Source: Flavihumibacter stibioxidans
Lineage (GTDB): Bacteria > Bacteroidota > Bacteroidia > Chitinophagales > Chitinophagaceae
DNA length: 64,000 nt
NCBI RefSeq assembly: GCF_014332695.1
Contig: NZ_MBUA01000027.1
Location: 310,001 to 374,000 of the forward strand
Reading direction: 5' to 3'
The notes under the pieces are model-generated. The model saw only the letters and a list, made by a program, of their open reading frames with translations, did no database searches and was not told the DNA's origin. Every line of letters begins with the position of its first letter. Position 1 is the stretch's first letter. Below are positions 8,862-17,744 of this stretch, in pieces. The translations under genes and the position numbers were made by a program.

Positions 8862-9365
8862 TTATACGAATTCAGGTTCGGTGGAAGGCAGTTCCTCTCC
8901 GCGGATCTTGGCGCCCGCATACTGAATGGCCTTCACGATATTATTGTAGCCGGTACAACGGCAAAGGTTACCCGCAATTCCCCAGCGGATCTCTTCTTCG
9001 GTCGGGTTCGGGTTGTTGGCCAGCAGCTCAGTGGCCCTTAATATCATTCCAGGCGTGCAGAATCCGCAGTGCAGGCCATGGTTTTCCTTGAAACCCTCCT
9101 GCAATGGAGACAGTTGTCCGTCTTTAGCCACCCCTTCAATGGTGGTGATGGATTTACCATTGGCCTGAACAGCCAGCACGGTGCAGGATTTGACTGATTT
9201 CCCGTCCAGCAGGATGGTACAGGCGCCGCAGCTGGATGTGTCACACCCAATGTGCGTTCCCGTTAGATTCAGCAATTCCCTTATCATGTGAACCAGCAGC
9301 AGCCTCGGTTCCACCTCCAGTGTGTGTTGTTCGCCGTTGACAGTAACGGTTATTTGCTTAAGCAT
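8862..9365 (-). CDS. coxS: CO dehydrogenase small iron-sulfur subunit CoxS
   Basis: The 167-aa protein binds the two [2Fe-2S] clusters that carry electrons from the Mo-Cu site to FAD. The plant-ferredoxin-type N-terminal domain has C41, C46, C49 and C61 (CDTSSCGAC). The C-terminal helical domain has C100, C103, C135 and C137 (CGFC and CRC). All eight ligands are present with canonical spacing. There is no signal peptide, so the enzyme is cytoplasmic. It lies 26 nt after coxM and 32 nt before coxL. Confidence 0.96.
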   Translation of the reverse strand: MLKQITVTVNGEQHTLEVEPRLLLVHMIRELLNLTGTHIGCDTSSCGACTILLDGKSVKSCTVLAVQANGKSITTIEGVAKDGQLSPLQEGFKENHGLHCGFCTPGMILRATELLANNPNPTEEEIRWGIAGNLCRCTGYNNIVKAIQYAGAKIRGEELPSTEPEFV

Positions 9366-9391
9366 ATCGTTGGGATTTTTCGTTTTTGATT

Positions 9392-10261
9392 TTATTGGCG
9401 GGCCTTGTTGGCGGCTTCGTGGATCATGCGTTTTACGAGTACGGCCACCATTGCCCGTTTGTATTCTTCACTTCCCCGGAGGTCTGAAGAAGGGCTGCAA
9501 TCTTCAGAAGCAAGCCGGGCAGCCTCATCTATGGATTCTTCTGAAAGCGGTTTGCCAATCAAGGCAGCTTCCGAACGACCGGCACGCATTGGGGTGGGAT
9601 TTACATTGGTGAGGCCGATGCCGGCTGCTTTTACCATGCCATCATCACCGAGGGTGAGCTGCACTGCCACCCCTGCGGTGGCATAATCACCCACTTTTCG
9701 CTCCAGTTTGTGATAAGCACTCCCCGTACCTGCCGGCGGAACCGGGATTTGGATTTCGGTCAGGATCTCCCCATGCTGCAGGGCGGTCATGTAAAAGCCA
9801 TAGAAGAATTCATCAATGGGGATTTCACGCGGACCATCCGCACCTGTGGCAACAATGGTGGCATTCAGGGCCATCATTACCGCGGGATGATCATTGGCTG
9901 CGTCGCCATGTGCCAGGTTCCCACCAATGGTACCCATATTGCGAACCTGCGGATCAGCAATGAGTTTGGTGGCATCCCTGAAAATCGGGAAAATTTTTGC
10001 CAGGGTTTCAGACCGCTCCAGATCCACCTCCCGGGTGAGTGCCCCGATTTTAATCTTCCCGCCTTCTTCCCTGATATAGGAGAGACCGGGAATATTGTTG
10101 ATGTCGATCAGCGCTTCGGGCGTGGCAAAACGCAGCTTCATCATCGGGATCAGGCTGTGCCCCCCTGAAAGGATCTTAGCTTCGTCACCATACTGGTGAA
10201 GCAGTTGGATGGCCTCTTCTAAAGTGCCGGGTGATTCGTACTGAAAGGATTGGGGAATCAT
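9392..10261 (-). CDS. coxM: CO dehydrogenase medium FAD-binding subunit CoxM
   Basis: The 289-aa flavoprotein subunit has the two FAD-contact motifs of the family at their usual places: SGGHS at 32-36 and TIGGN at 111-115, then [11 protein letters not shown]. The C-terminal CO_deh_flav_C-like part starts near 175. It passes electrons from CoxS to the respiratory chain. Its ATG overlaps the stop of the preceding membrane-protein gene in ATGA (10258-10261), so the two are translationally coupled. M-S-L order is the form I arrangement. Confidence 0.95.
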   Translation of the reverse strand: MIPQSFQYESPGTLEEAIQLLHQYGDEAKILSGGHSLIPMMKLRFATPEALIDINNIPGLSYIREEGGKIKIGALTREVDLERSETLAKIFPIFRDATKLIADPQVRNMGTIGGNLAHGDAANDHPAVMMALNATIVATGADGPREIPIDEFFYGFYMTALQHGEILTEIQIPVPPAGTGSAYHKLERKVGDYATAGVAVQLTLGDDGMVKAAGIGLTNVNPTPMRAGRSEAALIGKPLSEESIDEAARLASEDCSPSSDLRGSEEYKRAMVAVLVKRMIHEAANKARQ

Positions 10262-10737
10262 AACTGTTTGTTTTTTATATGGCTTGTCAATTGAAAGATT
10301 TTTTCCATCCAGCGGAACTTCTTCATGTTGAATGCAATGCCCGACAGGATGATGGCTACACCTAAATAATATAAAGGCTGTCCGCCACTGTGCAGTACAC
10401 TTATGATGATGCAGGTACTTCCTGCAACTGCCAGCCCTACTGCATACCAGGTACGCCGATCCTTATAACTCAGGAATAGACTGGTAATGGTCAGCAGACA
10501 AAAGAAAAGAGAGATCAGCAGGGTGGAAGTCGAACTGTGCAATTCGGTGGAACTGGCAGCCCCGCCCTTGCCACAGAGTACCATGGTACTTGAAAATGCA
10601 AGCACACAGAATGGGCATTTAGGAAGCACGGCCAGTATAATTCCGGCCAGTACACCCATACCTTTCCTTTTTTGCGAAAGTGACCTGGGCTCACTTTTAC
10701 AAGGCGTGCAATCGTTTATTCTCTCAGAGCATGGCAT
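10258..10737 (-). CDS. Small membrane protein with CPFC motif, first gene of the cox operon
   Basis: The 159-aa product is not recognised with confidence. It has a cysteine-bearing N-terminus (C3, C10, C13), then about four hydrophobic segments (roughly 27-57, 72-88, 95-112 and 122-136). The first one holds a CPFC pair at C41/C44 and C55. The layout resembles small MerC-like metal-transport membrane proteins, but the likeness is general. The stop overlaps coxM by 4 nt, so it is co-transcribed with the CO dehydrogenase genes. A role in copper or other metal handling, or in membrane docking, is speculation. Confidence 0.75.
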   Translation of the reverse strand: MPCSERINDCTPCKSEPRSLSQKRKGMGVLAGIILAVLPKCPFCVLAFSSTMVLCGKGGAASSTELHSSTSTLLISLFFCLLTITSLFLSYKDRRTWYAVGLAVAGSTCIIISVLHSGGQPLYYLGVAIILSGIAFNMKKFRWMEKIFQLTSHIKNKQL

Positions 10738-11080
10738 CTCTAAAGATTTTTATATGGCAATTGGTCCGGCGGACCTTTAATTTACGACAATTCGCACAGA
10801 CAACCAGCAGAAAGGCACAAATGCCTGTCTGCCCCGGACAGTAAAAGAAAATGGAACGTTAAAGCCTTAACAGGGATTTCAGGAAATTGTTGCCGGCATA
10901 GGCTGACAATTCAGGATAATGGAATAAATTTTCAGATATCGGTTAGTAACTAAATATACAAAAGCCCTGATTTCTGCCGATATTTTTTTACAATTCAGGA
11001 TTTAATATTCTCAGTTCATTCCTGTTGGGTTTGCCGGCTCCTTGATGTCGCTATACTTTCGGCATCAAAACCTTTTCTGA
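10738..11080. promoter_or_regulatory. Divergent regulatory spacer between the cox operon and a cytochrome c gene
   Basis: This 343-nt gap has no gene. It must hold the promoter of the cox operon (leftward) and of the cytochrome c gene (rightward). For the latter, TTTG at 11030-11033, a 20-nt spacer and TACTTTCG at 11054-11061 (7 of 8 matches to TAnnTTTG) form a fair candidate. On the left strand only a weak TTG-N16-TAAATTAA is visible, just upstream of the palindrome at 10763-10775. Confidence 0.5.
10763..10775. promoter_or_regulatory. Perfect 13-bp palindrome upstream of the cox operon, candidate operator
   Basis: GGTCCG-G-CGGACC is a 6-bp perfect inverted repeat with one central base, ending 26 nt upstream of the first cox-operon start codon. 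It is GC-rich within an AT-rich stretch. Position and symmetry suit a dimeric regulator, but a short mRNA hairpin in the leader is equally possible. Confidence 0.4.
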
Positions 11081-12028
11081 ATGAAAAAGATTCTCAAATG
11101 GCTGGGAGTAATTATCCTGGTTTTATTGGGTGGCGTTACCATTGCCACCAGCTTTCGCCAGCACATCACCTACGATGCGCCTTTTCCAGAAATCAGTGCT
11201 TCAACAGACAGTGCCATTATTGCCAGAGGCAGGCATATTGTACTCGGCCCCGGTCATTGTGTGGATTGCCACAGCAACGGCGCTGACAAAGATTCACTTC
11301 TCAGGGCGGGACTGGAACCGGAGCTTTCCGGTGGCTATAAATTTGAACTGCCCTTCGGGAATTTTTACACCAAAAACCTGACGCCTGATAAGGAAACAGG
11401 TATTGGCAAACTGACTGATCCCGAGATCGCACGGATCATCCGGTATGGTATACATGCCAATGGGGAAATGGTATTGCCATTTATGCCTTTCCAGGATATG
11501 ACGGACGATGACCTCACTGCGGTAATATCCTACCTGCGGAAACTGAAGCCTGTAAAAAACAAAATCCCCGAACAGGAATACAACCTGATGGGAAAGCTAA
11601 TCAGAGCTTTTATGCTGAAGCCATCAGGTCCATCAGAGGCTTTCCTGAACCATATAAAACCCGATACTTCGGCTGTGTATGGCCGTTATCTTTCCATGGT
11701 AGTTGCAAATTGTAATGAATGCCATACCAAACGCGACGGAGTCGGAAATTATATTGGAGAGCCGATGGCAGGCGGTATGATATTCGAAGAGCCGGGCAAG
11801 CCTACCCTGGTTACTCCCAACCTTACACCAGACAGCAGCAGCCGGATTTTTGGCTGGTCCAGGGAAATGTTCATAGGCCGGTTCCGGATGGGTAAACTGA
11901 TTGAACACAGCCATATGCCATGGACAGCCTATGGACGCATGACCGACGATGAATTGTCTGCTATTTACAATTTCCTGGGAACACTCAAACCGGTAAAGAC
12001 CGGAATGGTGGATATTGGCGAAGATTAG
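11081..12028 (+). CDS. Membrane-anchored diheme cytochrome c
   Basis: The 315-aa protein starts with a hydrophobic anchor or signal (residues 5-22). It has two c-type heme sites, CVDCH at 60-64 and CNECH at 211-215, each followed by a Met-bearing loop that could give the sixth ligand (NGEMVLPFMPF and HSHMPW). Two tandem cytochrome c domains of this kind occur in periplasmic electron carriers and alcohol/aldehyde dehydrogenase cytochrome subunits. It is transcribed away from the cox operon. It could take electrons from a membrane dehydrogenase, but direct coupling to the cytoplasmic CO dehydrogenase is unlikely without a quinone step. Confidence 0.85.
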   Translation: MKKILKWLGVIILVLLGGVTIATSFRQHITYDAPFPEISASTDSAIIARGRHIVLGPGHCVDCHSNGADKDSLLRAGLEPELSGGYKFELPFGNFYTKNLTPDKETGIGKLTDPEIARIIRYGIHANGEMVLPFMPFQDMTDDDLTAVISYLRKLKPVKNKIPEQEYNLMGKLIRAFMLKPSGPSEAFLNHIKPDTSAVYGRYLSMVVANCNECHTKRDGVGNYIGEPMAGGMIFEEPGKPTLVTPNLTPDSSSRIFGWSREMFIGRFRMGKLIEHSHMPWTAYGRMTDDELSAIYNFLGTLKPVKTGMVDIGED

Positions 12029-12041
12029 TAATTTACGGTAC

Positions 12042-12677
12042 ATGAAACCGTTTGTTTTTCTTCTGACCTTATTCCTGTCTGCCATGCACAGCCATTCACA
12101 ATCAGGTAACACACTTGTTGGAGAATATTATCTCCAGTCGGTTAGGGAAACAGCATCGGGGTTCAGGCTGAATGCAGATTCGAGCTTTGATTTTTTCTTT
12201 TCCCAGGGCGCTTTGGATCGGAGCGGCAAGGGGAGATGGAGGGTGGAAAACGGTATCCTTCAACTGGACAGTGAAAAATGGCCCGGAACCGATTTTAGGT
12301 TGATTGAATCCGGAACCGTAAGTGAAAAAGGGTTCTTCATCGAAATAGCAGAAGAAAATAAGAACATCCTCGCTTTTGTTGATTGCATTCTGAAGAATGG
12401 CGATAAAACAAAGGGAGGATCTTCCAATTCACACGGTGAAATTTTCATTGAAAATGCTGAGGCCGATTCAATCCTGTTGCAATTCCGGTTTGTACCGGAG
12501 CGGATTTCCGTGTTCCGGGTAAAGGATCAGACACATAATTATTACCGCTTTGGTTTTGAGCCCTGGATGATGGAAGTATTCTTTAAAATGTTCACACTGG
12601 ATATTACAAACGATGGCTTAAAGGGAAAGCATCCGCTGTTGAGAGGGGATGCTTTCCTTTATAGAAGGTCAAAATGA
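12042..12677 (+). CDS. Secreted protein of unknown function
   Basis: I use ATG 12042, which gives a 211-aa product with a clear signal peptide (MKPFVFLLTLFLSAMHSHSQ). The rest looks like a small beta-rich protein (VGEYYLQSV, GKGRWRVENGILQL) similar in style to lipocalin-like or DUF4488-type exported proteins of Bacteroidota. No catalytic motif is seen. It begins 14 nt after the cytochrome c gene, so the two may be co-transcribed. It ends 17 nt from the convergent pdxJ. Confidence 0.7.
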   Translation: MKPFVFLLTLFLSAMHSHSQSGNTLVGEYYLQSVRETASGFRLNADSSFDFFFSQGALDRSGKGRWRVENGILQLDSEKWPGTDFRLIESGTVSEKGFFIEIAEENKNILAFVDCILKNGDKTKGGSSNSHGEIFIENAEADSILLQFRFVPERISVFRVKDQTHNYYRFGFEPWMMEVFFKMFTLDITNDGLKGKHPLLRGDAFLYRRSK

Positions 12678-12693
12678 TTTTGCTTCGCTGGTT

Positions 12694-13413
12694 TTACCCG
12701 GCCAATTGCCTCTTATATAACTGTATGGCATTTTCATAACCAAGGTACAACGCATCGCAGATGAGGGCATGGCCGATGGACACTTCATCCAGCCAGGGTA
12801 TGTTTTGGGCGAAATATTTCAGGTTGTGGAGGTCCAGGTCGTGGCCGGCATTGAGCCCTAGCCCCAATTCATGGGCTTTTCTGGCTGCAGCAATATAAGG
12901 ATTGATCGCTGCCTCCCTGTTTTCAGGATAAAGCCTGGCATAGCTTTCGGTGTACAATTCGATCCTGTCGGTGCCGGTGGCTACGGCTCCTTCTACCAGT
13001 TCGATTACCGGGTCTACGAAAATGGAGGTCCTGATCCCGGCCCCCTTAAATATTTTTATCATCTCAACCAGGTAATCCTTGTGTGTAATTGTGTCCCAGC
13101 CGTGGTCAGAGGTGAGCTGTCCTTCTGCATCCGGTACCAGCGTAACCTGGTGCGGCTTCACTTCCAGTACCAGGTCTACAAATTTCTGTTCACGGCAATT
13201 TCCTTCGATATTGAATTCCGTGGTAATGATAGGTTTTATGGCCCTGACATCCGAGTACCGGATATGTCTTTCATCAGGCCTTGGGTGTACGGTCACGCCA
13301 TCTGCACCGAATAATTGCGCATCAATAGCGGCCTTGACCACATCCGGATTATTGCCTCCGCGGCTGTTCCGGATGGTGGCAAACTTGTTGATGTTAACGG
13401 AGAGTTTCGTCAT
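12694..13413 (-). CDS. pdxJ: Pyridoxine 5'-phosphate synthase PdxJ
   Basis: The 239-aa enzyme joins 1-deoxyxylulose 5-phosphate and 3-amino-2-oxopropyl phosphate to form pyridoxine 5'-phosphate. Family motifs are VNINKFATIRNSRGG at the N-terminus, GADGVTVHPRPDERHI at about 34-49, EFNIEGN, and HELGLGLNAGHDL in the phosphate-binding region. Length is exactly that of the family. The start ATG is only 4 nt behind a TATCTTTG box. Confidence 0.96.
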   Translation of the reverse strand: MTKLSVNINKFATIRNSRGGNNPDVVKAAIDAQLFGADGVTVHPRPDERHIRYSDVRAIKPIITTEFNIEGNCREQKFVDLVLEVKPHQVTLVPDAEGQLTSDHGWDTITHKDYLVEMIKIFKGAGIRTSIFVDPVIELVEGAVATGTDRIELYTESYARLYPENREAAINPYIAAARKAHELGLGLNAGHDLDLHNLKYFAQNIPWLDEVSIGHALICDALYLGYENAIQLYKRQLAG

Positions 13414-13417
13414 GAAG

Positions 13418-13425
13418 CAAAGATA
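13418..13425 (-). promoter_or_regulatory. TAnnTTTG -7 box for pdxJ
   Basis: TATCTTTG matches the Bacteroidota -7 consensus. It lies 4 nt before the pdxJ ATG, so transcription would start at or next to the start codon. No clear -33 TTG was found. Confidence 0.45.
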
Positions 13426-13435
13426 CTATCTTCTG

Positions 13436-15919
13436 TTACCATCTCGCCACTAACTTCAGGTTAAGCAGCCTTGGGGTCAGCCGGTTTGGTATGGCATAAG
13501 TAGTGTTTGAAAAATCCTTGATCATCAGGTAGGAAATGGTGTTGGCCCGGTCGATGATATTGAATACTTCGAGGGTTGCCCAGATGTTTTCCACATTCCG
13601 GAAAGGGCTGTGGCTGCGGCGTTTCGTTTTGTCGCTGTCCAGCAACAGGGCGCTGAAACCCAGGTCAACCCGGATATATGGGTCAATCTTTAAGGCATTC
13701 CGGTACTTTACCGAATTGGGGATATTGTAGGGCAGGTTTGATCCGTAAATGGCGTTGACGAAAACCTTGAAGTTCCTGTTGGTGGACAGGTAATCCTGGA
13801 AAAACAATCCTACTGTCATGAAACGGTCTGTGGGCCTTCTCATCCAGCCGTTTTGGGTAAGGCTGCTGTCAACCGGCCGGTTCAATGAGTCGACATTGTA
13901 TTGGTAATAGTAGTCATTGCTGATGTCTTCCCGGGTGCGCATGAATCCGACGCTAAGGTAACTCTCTGCATCTTTTACCACTTCCCCGAACAGCCTGGCT
14001 TCAATTCCGGTCGCATATGCCTTGGCGTTATTCGTACCATAATATCGCATGCGTACATTATCTAGGTCATATGGTACCACATCCCACATACTTTTAAAAT
14101 ACGCTTCTGTCGTGAGCCTCAGTACCTGGTTGAATGCACTGAAATTATAATCCATACCGGCGCTGACCTGCCAGCTTTTCTGTGCTTGCAGGCTGTAATT
14201 GATGCTGCCGTCATAGCGGCGCATTTCGCGATAGAAGGGAGGCTGCTGGTATAATCCGGCGCTTCCCCTGAAAATAATATCCCTTTTCCATTTCATGGGT
14301 TTCCAGGAAATGCCAGCCCTGGGTGAAATAAGGATTTCCCGGTTGAGGTCATTGTAGTTTAATCTGAATCCCGCCTGTACCGATACACCGGAGGAATCGC
14401 CGAGGGTAATATTGTCCTGGATATAGGCACTGTAACGGTTAACCGAAAAATCGGCATTTGAATGTAAGGCTCTGAAAAGGGATAATTCACCCGGCTGGTA
14501 GGGGAGGGAATAACCGGCGGAATCCTGGAACTCGAATTCCCTGATTTGGTCACTGACTCGCTGGTGGTCAAATGATATTCCCCACATCCAGTAATGGTTG
14601 CCTCTGTCATAAAAGCCTTTGTGGGAAAGATTCCAAACATTAATGTTTAAAAAATTGCGGGCATAGTTCTGAAAAATGCCGGCGCCAAGCGGATTGACGA
14701 TCAGCCCGAAATCGGGCTGGCTTTTGTCAAATGATCGTTCACCAAAAAGATAGGCGCCGGTAATATCGATGGATTCGGATTCCCTGTTCTTGAATCGCGA
14801 CGCCATCCATTTCAGGCGAAGATTCTTTCCTGCCTGCTGGTTTAAGGACAATCCTGCCATATTGGTTTTATACCGGTCCTGCTCACGGCCATCAAAATAT
14901 ATGTCCATCCCCAGGTTGGACGTGAAAAAGGGGGAAAAAACAGACGCTGACGGCTGACTGAATTCCGGTACCAGGGTGAATTTGGTCTGGGACAGGTTTC
15001 CGAAGAGTTCGGCTGTCCACTTTTGATTGAACTGCCAGCTCAGCAAGCCTTGCAGGTCAGCAGAGGATGGAACGTAATTGCCCTTGGTTTCCTGGCTGCC
15101 AAGCAGGTTACGGTTACTCCTGTGCCTGCCGCCAATGATATAGCTGAACTTATTCTTAAAGCCGCTACCTTCCAGGTGTAATCCCTGTTCCAGCAGGCTT
15201 ATATACGCTGAGCCGCCCGCCTTTCCGGAATTTTTGTACCTGATGTCCAGCACCGATGATAATTTATCGCCATACCTGGCCTGGAAACCGCCGTTGTAAA
15301 AGTTTACGGACCTGGTCATTTCCGGGTTGATAAAACTGAGCCCTTCCTGCTGGCCGCTCCTCACCAGATAAGGACGGTAAACCTCAAAATCATTAACATA
15401 GATGATGTTCTCATCATAACTGCCACCCCGTACAGTATAGTTGGAAGTAAGTTCATTGTTCGAGCCCACAAATACCTTGATAAGGCTTTCAATACCGCCA
15501 CCGGGGGTGGGGATATTAATGGCTTGTTTGGGATTGATGGTTACAAGCCCTGCTTCCCGTCTGCTTCGTTCATCTGTAACCGTTACTTCCTTTAATTCAG
15601 TACTGCCTTTCTCCAGTTTTATCGTAATCATTTCCTCTTCAGCGCTATTGAGTAAAAAATTACGCTGCACCGTTTTGTATCCGGTATGCGAAAATATAAG
15701 TGCGAAAGCCTTGCCCGGCTGCACCTGTAGCCGGAATTGCCCCGAGTCACCGGATCTTGTGCCTCCTTGTTTTCCCATGACGGTAACATTCACACCCGGC
15801 AATGGAAAGTCGTTTTCATCCAGGATTTTTCCGGAGATAATGGCAGTCTGGCTGTTTGCTACACCCGGCATTACAGCCAGGCCAAACATTAAAATGAAAG
15901 CAAAGAGGAAAGGTTTCAA
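13436..15919 (-). CDS. TonB-dependent outer-membrane receptor with N-terminal carboxypeptidase-like domain
   Basis: The 827-aa protein has a signal peptide (residues 1-23), a carboxypeptidase-D regulatory-like beta sandwich (GKILDENDFPLPGVNVTV, about 31-105), a plug domain (about 110-230, with NYTVRGGSYDENIIYVND) and a long beta-barrel ending in LLNLKLVARW, the usual aromatic C-terminus. It imports an unknown ligand across the outer membrane using TonB. There is no SusD partner next to it, so glycan uptake is not indicated. The start codon appears to be TTG at 15919; the next ATG would remove the positive n-region of the signal. It follows rpe by 30 nt. Confidence 0.9.
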   Translation of the reverse strand: MKPFLFAFILMFGLAVMPGVANSQTAIISGKILDENDFPLPGVNVTVMGKQGGTRSGDSGQFRLQVQPGKAFALIFSHTGYKTVQRNFLLNSAEEEMITIKLEKGSTELKEVTVTDERSRREAGLVTINPKQAINIPTPGGGIESLIKVFVGSNNELTSNYTVRGGSYDENIIYVNDFEVYRPYLVRSGQQEGLSFINPEMTRSVNFYNGGFQARYGDKLSSVLDIRYKNSGKAGGSAYISLLEQGLHLEGSGFKNKFSYIIGGRHRSNRNLLGSQETKGNYVPSSADLQGLLSWQFNQKWTAELFGNLSQTKFTLVPEFSQPSASVFSPFFTSNLGMDIYFDGREQDRYKTNMAGLSLNQQAGKNLRLKWMASRFKNRESESIDITGAYLFGERSFDKSQPDFGLIVNPLGAGIFQNYARNFLNINVWNLSHKGFYDRGNHYWMWGISFDHQRVSDQIREFEFQDSAGYSLPYQPGELSLFRALHSNADFSVNRYSAYIQDNITLGDSSGVSVQAGFRLNYNDLNREILISPRAGISWKPMKWKRDIIFRGSAGLYQQPPFYREMRRYDGSINYSLQAQKSWQVSAGMDYNFSAFNQVLRLTTEAYFKSMWDVVPYDLDNVRMRYYGTNNAKAYATGIEARLFGEVVKDAESYLSVGFMRTREDISNDYYYQYNVDSLNRPVDSSLTQNGWMRRPTDRFMTVGLFFQDYLSTNRNFKVFVNAIYGSNLPYNIPNSVKYRNALKIDPYIRVDLGFSALLLDSDKTKRRSHSPFRNVENIWATLEVFNIIDRANTISYLMIKDFSNTTYAIPNRLTPRLLNLKLVARW

Positions 15920-15949
15920 CAGTGCTGTTTTGAATGCGCGCGCCGCATA

Positions 15950-16600
15950 TTAATCTGTAATATGTTTCAGGGCTGAGATGGTTGCTTTGGGATCCGGTGA
16001 ATGGAAAACCGCGCTGCCCGCCACCAGTACATGCGCCCCTGCCTCGGCCAGCTGCCTTGCATTGTTCAGGTCCACTCCGCCATCGATTTCAATTTTTACA
16101 GGCAGTCCAAGCTGGTCTATCCGCTGGCGCAAAGTCCTGATCTTATTGTACGTGTGCGGAATGAATTTCTGGCCTCCAAAACCCGGGTTAACACTCATGA
16201 TCAGGACCAGGTCAACTTCTTCCAGTATATCCTGCAACATTTGCACCGGTGTGTGCGGATTGATGGCAACCCCGGCCACCATGCCCATTTCCTTTATTTG
16301 CTGGATATTCCGGTGCAGGTGGCGGCAGGCTTCAAAATGCACGGTAAGGATATCTGCCCCGGCCTTCCTGAATGCTTCGGTATATTTTTCGGGTTCTTCG
16401 ATCATGAGATGAACATCGAACAGTTTTTTGGTAGTTGGCCTCATTTGCTGGATGACCGGAAGGCCGTAACTGATATTGTTAACGAAGCGGCCGTCCATAA
16501 CGTCAAGATGAAACCAGTCAGCCTCACTTTCATCGAGCATTTTACAATCAGTTTGCAGGTCCAGGAAATTGGCCGCCAGCAATGAAGGAGATATGATCAT
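15950..16600 (-). CDS. rpe: Ribulose-phosphate 3-epimerase
   Basis: The 216-aa TIM-barrel enzyme interconverts ribulose 5-phosphate and xylulose 5-phosphate in the pentose phosphate pathway. Motifs are ISPSLLAANF at the N-terminus, WFHLDVMDGRFV at about 31-42 (metal ligands H and D), DVHLMIEEPEKY, MSVNPGFGGQKFIP and EIDGGVDLNNA. Length fits. It is upstream of the TonB receptor gene and 60 nt downstream of the TPR lipoprotein gene. Confidence 0.96.
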   Translation of the reverse strand: MIISPSLLAANFLDLQTDCKMLDESEADWFHLDVMDGRFVNNISYGLPVIQQMRPTTKKLFDVHLMIEEPEKYTEAFRKAGADILTVHFEACRHLHRNIQQIKEMGMVAGVAINPHTPVQMLQDILEEVDLVLIMSVNPGFGGQKFIPHTYNKIRTLRQRIDQLGLPVKIEIDGGVDLNNARQLAEAGAHVLVAGSAVFHSPDPKATISALKHITD

Positions 16601-16660
16601 GTAAAGAATTGAGTATTTGAATTATCTAATTTAATCAACTACAAACCACAAACAAGTTTT

Positions 16661-17671
16661 TTACTTTCTTCCCCTGATTCGTTCTGCGCCTTCTATGGCT
16701 TCGGTGAAGGTTTTATCTAGCGCATAAGCGCGACTGTAACTCGCCAGTGCCTCATCCTTCATGCCAAGTTCTTCATAACAACGCCCCTGCCAGTAATAAG
16801 CATCCGGAAATGTGTTGGTAACGGTGGAAGCCAGTTTGAATTGCTGAAGCGCCTCGTCAAGGTTTTTTTGTTCAAAATAAATGATTCCTTTTTCAATATA
16901 GGCTTCATGGAATTTCCAGTCCATCCTGATTACCTGGTTGAATTGTTCCAGTGCTTTTGCGGTATTTTTTATATTGGCATAATAGATGCCCTTGATGAAT
17001 ACGGGATCAACATTTTCCCTTGCAGAATCGCGGCTGATAACCATGTCGGCCAGTTCAAGCGCCCGTGGATTTTTAATTTCTGCATAAATATTGGCCAGGG
17101 AAAGGGCTGTCATCTGTATTGGTTGTATCCTGAAACTGGTTTCAAGATCGCGAAGGGCTGCGGCCGTGTCCTTCATTTCCATATAAAGGAGGCCTTTTTC
17201 ATAGTAGGATTCAAAATCAAGCGAGTCTTCTTCAGTCATCTTTTCATAGGCAGCGATGGCCTGGTTGTACTTTCCGCTGTGAAGCAGGGCTTCTCCCATC
17301 CTTCGTTTCAGGTTGGTATTGTTCGGATAGGAATTGGTCAGCTCATTCAGCAGGTTCAAAGCCCGCTCATTTTTCCCCATCATAAACAGGCCGTTCACCA
17401 GCGCTTCCGCAAGTGGTTCCGACGGTGCCAGCTCCCATGCTTTCTCCAGATCTTTATAGGCCAGTTCATGTTCACCCTGCTGGTTTAAGAGTCCCGCACG
17501 GCGTATATAGAGTTCACGGTTCTTTTCGTCCATCCTGATGCTGTCAGTGATGCCGGCATAAGGAGGCATTTCCAGAATATTGGCCTTGCCATTTTCCTTT
17601 GGTTCACCGGAATTGCAGGCAATAATCCCCCACAAAAGGGTTAATCCTGTTATTTTAATCCATGATTTCAT
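16661..17671 (-). CDS. Tetratricopeptide-repeat lipoprotein
   Basis: The 336-aa product has a lipoprotein signal (LLWGIIAC, lipidated Cys at about 19) and then about seven TPR units through to the end (for example NQQGEHELAYKDLEKAWEL and YWQGRCYEELGMKDEALASY). TPR lipoproteins act as scaffolds at the outer membrane; no partner can be named. A TAGCTTTG box lies 4 nt before the ATG. Confidence 0.85.
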   Translation of the reverse strand: MKSWIKITGLTLLWGIIACNSGEPKENGKANILEMPPYAGITDSIRMDEKNRELYIRRAGLLNQQGEHELAYKDLEKAWELAPSEPLAEALVNGLFMMGKNERALNLLNELTNSYPNNTNLKRRMGEALLHSGKYNQAIAAYEKMTEEDSLDFESYYEKGLLYMEMKDTAAALRDLETSFRIQPIQMTALSLANIYAEIKNPRALELADMVISRDSARENVDPVFIKGIYYANIKNTAKALEQFNQVIRMDWKFHEAYIEKGIIYFEQKNLDEALQQFKLASTVTNTFPDAYYWQGRCYEELGMKDEALASYSRAYALDKTFTEAIEGAERIRGRK

Positions 17672-17675
17672 ACTT

Positions 17676-17683
17676 CAAAGCTA
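17676..17683 (-). promoter_or_regulatory. TAnnTTTG -7 box for the TPR lipoprotein gene
   Basis: TAGCTTTG on the minus strand ends 4 nt before the ATG at 17671, which predicts a leaderless or nearly leaderless transcript. Confidence 0.45.
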
Positions 17684-17713
17684 TGGTTTTCAGTAAAAAT
17701 GATATTATACCAA

Positions 17714-17721
17714 TACATTTG
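17714..17721 (+). promoter_or_regulatory. TAnnTTTG -7 box for the PD40 protein gene
   Basis: TACATTTG matches the consensus and lies 23 nt before the ATG at 17745, a normal leader length. The gap to the divergent TPR gene is only 73 nt, so the two promoters face away from each other. Confidence 0.45.
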
Positions 17722-17744
17722 CGCGTTAAACTAAGCAGATAATT

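Noticed and set aside
16841-17488. 215-codon plus-strand frame
   Set aside because: Antisense shadow of the TPR lipoprotein gene.
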